Source of the DNA: Chryseobacterium sp. KLBC 52 | GTDB lineage: Bacteria; Bacteroidota; Bacteroidia; Flavobacteriales; Weeksellaceae | Reading direction: 5' to 3' | Length of the DNA: 64,000 bases | Assembly (NCBI RefSeq): GCF_003347605.1 | Contig: NZ_QDFZ01000005.1 | Coordinates: forward strand, 62,001-126,000 | Shown: positions 59,713 to 64,000 of the stretch, in pieces | Position numbering within the stretch: position 1 is the stretch's first letter | Layout: each line of letters opens with the position of its first letter | The notes under the pieces: model-generated | The model's input: the letters and a program-made list of their open reading frames with translations, nothing else | Told to the model about the DNA's origin: nothing | Databases searched by the model: none | Program-made: the position numbers and the translations under genes

Positions 59713-60666
59713 ATGAATATCAAAATTTCGACGGCACAATTTGAAAACAAAAGTGGTGATAAAGTTTATAACCTATCCGTTATAGAAAAATTAGCTGGTG
59801 AGGCAGCATCCAAAGGGTCTCATGTAATTGCCTTCCATGAATGCTCCATTACAGGCTATACTTTTGCCCGAAAGCTTTCCAGAGAACAGCTTCTTGATAT
59901 TGCAGAACTTATTCCGGATGGTGAGAGTATTACAAGGCTACAAGAGATTTCTACTCAATATAATATCACCATACTAGCCGGATTGTTTGAGAAAGATGAA
60001 CATGATAACCTCTTCAAGGCTTATGTTTGTGTAGATAAAACAGGACTGAAGGCGAAATACAGAAAATTACATCCTTTTATTAATCCTAATCTTACACCCG
60101 GAAATGAGTACTGTGTATTTGATATTATGGGTTGGAAGTGTGGAATTCTTATCTGTTATGATAACAACATCATTGAAAACGTGAGAGCGACCAGACTTCT
60201 CGGTGCAGAAATTATTTTTATGCCTCACGTCACCATGTGTACACCATCCACAAGGCCGGGAGCTGGGTTTGTAGACCCACAGCTTTGGGAAAATAGGGTA
60301 GCAGATCCTACGTCTTTACGTCTGGAATTTAATGGAATGAAGGGCCGGGACTGGCTGATGAAGTGGCTTCCGTCCAGAGCTTATGATAACGGAGCGTATA
60401 TTGTTTTTTCAAACCCAGTTGGTATGGATGATGACCAGCTTAAAAACGGGTGTTCCATGATTATAGATCCTTTTGGAGATGTGATTGCAGAATGTCACTC
60501 ATGGGAAGACAGTTTTGAATCAGCAGTAATTACTCCTGAAAGACTTACTCAGGCAGGAGGATATCGCTATATTAAAGCCAGAAGACCTGAATTATACAGA
60601 GATATCATTGGGCAGGAACATTCACCAGAACAAAAAGTAGTTTGGCTTACTGATAAAACTCTTTAA
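59713..60666 (+). CDS. Nitrilase-superfamily amidohydrolase
   Basis: A 317-residue carbon-nitrogen hydrolase. The catalytic triad is E43 (FHECSITGY), K118 (KYRKLHPF) and C148 (CGILICYDNN). C148 is followed by YDNN, where many family members have DxxFPE, which points to an amidase or carbamylase and not a true nitrilase. A longer insert around GMKGRDWLMKW is also seen. It is probably cytoplasmic. Substrate unknown. Likely regulator: the AraC protein just upstream. Confidence 0.9.
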   Translation: MNIKISTAQFENKSGDKVYNLSVIEKLAGEAASKGSHVIAFHECSITGYTFARKLSREQLLDIAELIPDGESITRLQEISTQYNITILAGLFEKDEHDNLFKAYVCVDKTGLKAKYRKLHPFINPNLTPGNEYCVFDIMGWKCGILICYDNNIIENVRATRLLGAEIIFMPHVTMCTPSTRPGAGFVDPQLWENRVADPTSLRLEFNGMKGRDWLMKWLPSRAYDNGAYIVFSNPVGMDDDQLKNGCSMIIDPFGDVIAECHSWEDSFESAVITPERLTQAGGYRYIKARRPELYRDIIGQEHSPEQKVVWLTDKTL

Positions 60667-60672
60667 AAAAAT

Positions 60673-60709
60673 TGAATCTCTTCTGTCAGTAATGTTCGGA
60701 AGAGATTCA
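60673..60709 (-). terminator. Hairpin terminator of rhodanese operon
   Basis: TGAATCTCTTC (60673-60683) pairs with GAAGAGATTCA (60699-60709). A run of T follows on the minus strand. It may also stop the convergent nitrilase transcript. Confidence 0.8.
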
Positions 60710-60713
60710 TTGC

Positions 60714-61070
60714 TTATGGGTTAATTGTTTTCTGAAGATCTGTCCAGGCACCTCCGTTGTAGATATGTTTAAAACCTCTTTCTTTGAGGATATTCTCTGC
60801 TTTTACACTTCTGAGTCCGTGAGAACACACTGTGATGTATGTTTTTTTCGGGTCTAATTCTACATACCGTTCTCTGATTGTTCCTAAAGAAATATTCACA
60901 GAACCTTCTATATGTCCTGTTTCATATTCCTTTTCTGTTCTTACATCCAAAATAACAGCTCCTTTTCTGAGGAGTTCCGGCAAACCATTATCTAAAGTCT
61001 GGAATCGGTAAACTCTGTAAACTATATACAGAATGAGAGCTATTCCACAGAATATAAAAAGGCTTTTCAT
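60714..61070 (-). CDS. Membrane-anchored rhodanese-like protein
   Basis: A 118-residue protein with one N-terminal membrane helix (about 3-20) and a single rhodanese domain: GAVILDVRTEKEYETGHIEGSVNI and the active-site loop TVCSHGLRS (C82). The domain probably faces the periplasm. It would bind or carry sulfane sulfur. It overlaps the DUF3817 gene by 4 bases (ATGA type) and is the last gene of a three-gene operon controlled by the TetR operator. Confidence 0.88.
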   Translation of the reverse strand: MKSLFIFCGIALILYIVYRVYRFQTLDNGLPELLRKGAVILDVRTEKEYETGHIEGSVNISLGTIRERYVELDPKKTYITVCSHGLRSVKAENILKERGFKHIYNGGAWTDLQKTINP

Positions 61071-61369
61071 AGCTTGCTCAGAATTTTTTTGTCAATATAA
61101 AAGGTTCCGAAAGGAATAAAGCATGCCAAAATAACTTTCCAGGTTATTTCTTTAAATTTCCAGTTTTGTTCCACTCCAACACTTAATGTATTGAACAGAA
61201 ATAGCAGGAATAATGTTCCGTGAACAGGGCCAATAAGTCTTACCCATAAAGGATTGTCCATCCAGTATTTCATAGGGACTGCAATAAATATCAGAGTCAG
61301 TAAGGAAATTCCTTCCAAAATAGCCAGAATCCTCAACCGGCCGATTTTTGTTTTAAATAAATCTATCAT
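61067..61369 (-). CDS. DUF3817 membrane protein
   Basis: A 100-residue protein with three membrane segments. It begins MIDLFKTKIGRLRILAILEGISLLTLIFIAVPMKYW, with the DUF3817 signature EGISLL, and continues with RLIGPVHGTLFLLF (conserved PVHG). I use the ATG at 61369 over a GTG at 61414. The family is small inner-membrane proteins of unknown role. Gene overlap on both sides shows co-transcription with the rhodanese and the next membrane protein. Confidence 0.8.
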   Translation of the reverse strand: MIDLFKTKIGRLRILAILEGISLLTLIFIAVPMKYWMDNPLWVRLIGPVHGTLFLLFLFNTLSVGVEQNWKFKEITWKVILACFIPFGTFYIDKKILSKL

Positions 61370-61371
61370 AA

Positions 61372-61830
61372 TTATCTGAAATAAGGTCTGTTTGCAAAAG
61401 GAGAAAAAGGCCACGGAATGACAATGAAAATTATGATCAGTGCTATAGAAAACCAGATCCCCATAGTTTTGAATTGTTCTTTATCCGAAGGTTTTCTTTT
61501 GGCTAATGCAGAACCGATCGTGATGATAATAATGGCTGTAATCATCAGCGAAATATGGATCAGTCCGAAAAATACATGTTCCAAAGAGTCTTTGGCTTCG
61601 TTAAAATTTTTCCAGAAGTATTGAATCATTGGGCTTTTGAAGTAAAATATCATTCCTATGACCAGTTGAATATGAGCTATCGTTGCAGTCCAGTGTCTTA
61701 CCTTATTATCTGCTCCTGCAAATTTTCTGTTGGAAAAATATCCATTGAAAGAACGGTAAATCGCATAGATCAGGCTTATTAAAACCAACCATCGGGTGAG
61801 TGAATGTAAAAAAGTAAGGGTTTGATACAT
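61372..61830 (-). CDS. Conserved four-helix membrane protein, 152 aa
   Basis: This membrane protein has four predicted helices and starts with LTFLHSLTRWLVLISLIYAIY. Conserved His residues lie near the ends of helices (LHSLTRW, RHWTATIAHIQLVIG, HVFFGLIHISLM), which recalls cytochrome b-like heme binding, though this is not proven. It is the first gene of the operon, 21 bases before the TACCTTTG -7 box and the TetR-type palindrome. Confidence 0.75.
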   Translation of the reverse strand: MYQTLTFLHSLTRWLVLISLIYAIYRSFNGYFSNRKFAGADNKVRHWTATIAHIQLVIGMIFYFKSPMIQYFWKNFNEAKDSLEHVFFGLIHISLMITAIIIITIGSALAKRKPSDKEQFKTMGIWFSIALIIIFIVIPWPFSPFANRPYFR

Positions 61831-61851
61831 CGTTTATTTTTTTGAACACAG

Positions 61852-61859
61852 CAAAGGTA
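61852..61859 (-). promoter_or_regulatory. -7 box TACCTTTG
   Basis: On the minus strand TACCTTTG lies 22 bases before the ATG at 61830. The palindrome at 61865-61888 is right upstream of it. Confidence 0.6.
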
Positions 61860-61864
61860 AAATA

Positions 61865-61888
61865 AAAACATACTAATTAGTATGTTTT
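61865..61888. promoter_or_regulatory. TetR-type palindromic operator
   Basis: The core ACATACTAATTAGTATGT is a perfect palindrome, extended by A and T on both sides. It covers the -33 region of the promoter at 61852-61859, so a bound TetR protein would repress the membrane-rhodanese operon. It lies just beyond the 3' end of the TetR-family gene and could also work as its terminator. Confidence 0.7.
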
Positions 61889-61900
61889 TTGAGAAAAAAA

Positions 61901-62491
61901 TTATTGAAGCGTGTTGAAATAAGACTTAAGTCCTTTTAAATAAATAAGATATACTTCTTTTGAGTTTTCTAATTTGCCCAGGTTTCTTACTCCCCAATAG
62001 CCCGAAATGACAAAAACACTTACTTCTTTTGCATTTACTTCTTTGTTGATGATTCCTGCTTCTTTACCTATCTCAATACTTTGTGCAAGGGCCTGTTCCC
62101 ATTCTTTTGAAAGTTCATGCAAAGCGTGTGTAAAAGCATGATGCCAGGGGGCCATTTGCTGTACGAAATTGGAAGTAGGGCAGCCATATTCCACTTTTAA
62201 AAAATCGTTTTCAATCAACAGATGATACATGATATCATAAATACTGTCTAAAGGATTCTGACTGTTTTGAAGAGAGTCAATGAACATTTTCCTGAAATTG
62301 GGTTTCATCAGATCTGTAATAATAGCAAGCCCCATTTCATCCTTGGTTTTAAAATGATAATAAAAAGCTCCTTTCGTCACCTGAGTCGTTGCAATAATTT
62401 CATCTATGCTTGTAGTCTGAAAACCTTTCACATAGATCAATTCGAACGCTTTCTGGAGAATGGTAAGACGGGTTGCTTCTGATTTCTTCAT
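61901..62491 (-). CDS. TetR/AcrR-family regulator
   Basis: A 196-residue regulator with an N-terminal helix-turn-helix (RLTILQKAFELIYVKGFQTTSIDEIIATTQVTKGAFYYHFKTKDEMG) and a helical ligand domain with CPTSNFVQQMAPWH. It probably binds the palindrome at 61865-61888 and controls the three genes downstream of it. It is divergent from the MFS exporter at 62641, which may be a second target. The inducer is unknown. Confidence 0.92.
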   Translation of the reverse strand: MKKSEATRLTILQKAFELIYVKGFQTTSIDEIIATTQVTKGAFYYHFKTKDEMGLAIITDLMKPNFRKMFIDSLQNSQNPLDSIYDIMYHLLIENDFLKVEYGCPTSNFVQQMAPWHHAFTHALHELSKEWEQALAQSIEIGKEAGIINKEVNAKEVSVFVISGYWGVRNLGKLENSKEVYLIYLKGLKSYFNTLQ

Positions 62492-62640
62492 TAAAACTGA
62501 TGATTATTTACAAAGGAACACATTTTAAATGTAAAATAAAAACTATCATTATTCTGATACTTTAATACAATTTAAATAATTTTTATAATACGAAAAATCG
62601 TCAGAACTTTGCCTTGTCAATATCAACAAAATACAAGACA

Positions 62641-63858
62641 ATGAACTTTCAAAAAGAAATACAGATCAATCCTGCAACACAGACCGCTAAAAAAGGTCTT
62701 CCTGCAGCTTTATGGGCATTAACAATAAGTGCTTTCGGAATAGGAACTACAGAATTTGTTATTGTAGGGCTGCTTCCTACCGTAGCCTCAGACCTGGGAA
62801 TTACCATACCTTCCGCAGGGCTGCTGGTGAGTCTCTATGCGATAGGAGTGGCAATCGGAGCACCGATATTAACGGCATTAACAGGGAAAATCCCACGCAA
62901 GATGCTATTGGTATCCATCATGCTTTTATTTGTTATCGGGAACGGGCTGGCATCTATAGCTCCTGGTTTTATCACTTTAGTTCTGGCCAGAATACTTACG
63001 GGATTGGCCCACGGGGTTTACTTTTCCATAGGTTCTACCATTGCAGCGTCGCTGGTTCCTGAGGAGAAAAGAGCCACCGCTATTTCTATTATGTTTGCCG
63101 GGCTTACCCTGGCGATTGTAACAGGAGTTCCACTAGGAACATTTATAGGACAGCATTTCGGATGGAGAGCGACTTTCATAGGCGTTTCAATCCTTGGGAT
63201 TATAGGGTTAATTGCCAGTTTACTATTGGTTCCCAACAATCTGAAAAACGGGAAAACAGCATCTTTAAAAAGTCAGTTTAAAGTGCTGGGAAACAAACGT
63301 TTGATTTTTACCTTTTTAATGACTGCAATGGGATATGGAGGTACGTTTGTGGTGTTTACGTATCTGTCGCCAATTTTGCAGAAAATTACAGGGTTTAAGG
63401 AATCTACGGTTACTTTTATCCTTCTGGTTTATGGAATTGCCATTGCTTTAGGAAACCTGATTGGTGGGAAAGTAGCGAATAAAAATCCTCTGAAAGCCCT
63501 TCTATGGATGTTTGCCGCACAGGGATTGGTATTGCTGGCGTTTTATTTCACTGTAAGCAGTCCTGTTTTAAGCATCATTACCCTTTTTCTGTTAGGAGCT
63601 TTATCATTTGCTTCTGTTCCCGGACTTCAGTTATTGGTGGTACAGATTGCTGAAAAAGAACTTCCGGGAACTGAGGATGTAGCTTCGGGGATCAATATTG
63701 CTGCTTTTAATATCGGTATTGCGATCGGATCTTATGCGGGAGGAATGATTGTTACCTCTTCCTTAGGTTTGGCAAGTACGCCATGGATAGGTGCTTTATT
63801 CCTGCTGGTTACAGTTTTGATAACCATGTATAGTATTGGTTTAAGTAAGAAAAATTAA
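62641..63858 (+). CDS. MFS transporter, AraJ/chloramphenicol-efflux type
   Basis: A 405-residue twelve-helix transporter. It has the FGIGTTEFVIVGLLP motif of the AraJ/Cml efflux group (motif D2) and GLLVSLYAIGVAIGAPILTALTGKIPRK (motif A region). The start is the ATG at 62641; an upstream ATG at 62614 lies in the leader and has no conserved residues. It probably exports a drug or sugar-like compound by proton exchange. It is divergent from the TetR gene, with 149 bases between them. Confidence 0.92.
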   Translation: MNFQKEIQINPATQTAKKGLPAALWALTISAFGIGTTEFVIVGLLPTVASDLGITIPSAGLLVSLYAIGVAIGAPILTALTGKIPRKMLLVSIMLLFVIGNGLASIAPGFITLVLARILTGLAHGVYFSIGSTIAASLVPEEKRATAISIMFAGLTLAIVTGVPLGTFIGQHFGWRATFIGVSILGIIGLIASLLLVPNNLKNGKTASLKSQFKVLGNKRLIFTFLMTAMGYGGTFVVFTYLSPILQKITGFKESTVTFILLVYGIAIALGNLIGGKVANKNPLKALLWMFAAQGLVLLAFYFTVSSPVLSIITLFLLGALSFASVPGLQLLVVQIAEKELPGTEDVASGINIAAFNIGIAIGSYAGGMIVTSSLGLASTPWIGALFLLVTVLITMYSIGLSKKN

Positions 63859-63884
63859 GATTTACTATATTTATTGGAATTATC

Positions 63885-63920
63885 AACCCTTGTCAAGGTT
63901 TTAAACCTTGACAAGGGTTT
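63885..63920. repeat. AAACC/GGTTT hairpin element, copy 3
   Basis: AACCCTTGTCAAGGTTT pairs with AAACCTTGACAAGGGTT around a TT/AA centre. It has the same layout as the copies at 21507 and 21594, with a longer and different core. The remaining 80 bases to the window end contain no feature I can support. Confidence 0.7.
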
Positions 63921-64000
63921 CATGTAAAAAAATTTCAACATTTTAGTAAAACTCATTTTCGAGCAACAAAATCTACCAGAGTTAACACCTTTAGATCACT

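Overview
The window reads as chromosomal DNA of a Chryseobacterium-like member of the Flavobacteriia (Bacteroidota). The evidence is AT-rich DNA, TAnnTTTG -7 promoter boxes, secreted proteins with type IX secretion (T9SS) C-terminal tails, bacillithiol-system genes (YfiT and YtxJ types), many porin-family beta-barrels, and short dispersed palindromes between genes. I saw no rRNA, tRNA, CRISPR array, prophage or intact insertion sequence.

Layout. 1-0.9 kb: 3' part of an M19 dipeptidase gene. 1.3-7.5 kb: an unknown helical protein, then leuA-leuC-leuD-leuB, with a repeat inserted between leuC and leuD. 7.5-11.5 kb, minus strand: a small basic protein, a DUF4230/thioredoxin/MazG-like trio, a TonB-C-like protein, and a TNT-type (NAD glycohydrolase-like) lipoprotein followed 7 bp later by a small zinc-knuckle protein. 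12-17.3 kb: two paralogous T9SS metalloproteases. 17.7-22 kb: DinB, acyl-CoA dehydrogenase and a T9SS endonuclease I. 22-26.8 kb: SatD/DUF3307 behind three phased operator-like dyads, purC, purF, and a glycerophosphodiesterase. 26.8-31.4 kb: five tandem porin-family genes sharing a GGCA-N5-TTTG promoter element that resembles sigma-54. 31.6-36.1 kb: aroB, an rRNA pseudouridine synthase, pncA and a DEAD helicase. 36.3-38.3 kb: a tightly overlapping bacillithiol operon ending in a Crp/Fnr regulator. 38.3-40.7 kb: a MocR regulator and a DMT transporter.

40.8-53.0 kb is a same-strand stress island. A small lipoprotein and two tandem Crp/Fnr regulators are followed by a KGG-motif disordered protein, a YciF ferritin-like protein, two unknowns, a large catalase, a zinc alcohol dehydrogenase, CinA, two short-chain dehydrogenases, a 54-residue lipoprotein, a FAD/Rieske oxidoreductase and a DUF6766 membrane protein. 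Two ATGAC-N4-GTCAT palindromes, one before the lipoprotein and one before the KGG gene, lie about 30 bp upstream of -7 boxes. They make the twin Crp/Fnr proteins the likely activators.

53.3-64 kb is accessory metabolism: an exported flavodoxin-RidA fusion, a second MocR divergent from a cupin and a dihydrodipicolinate-synthase-like gene, a CPVC mini-thioredoxin, a PNPOx-like stress protein bracketed by two copies of one inverted repeat, AraC plus nitrilase, a TetR-controlled three-gene membrane/rhodanese operon, and an MFS exporter.

The leads most worth testing are the TNT lipoprotein and its neighbour, the Crp/Fnr stress island, the flavodoxin-RidA fusion, the SatD operator array, and the shared porin promoter with its orphan promoter-terminator unit.
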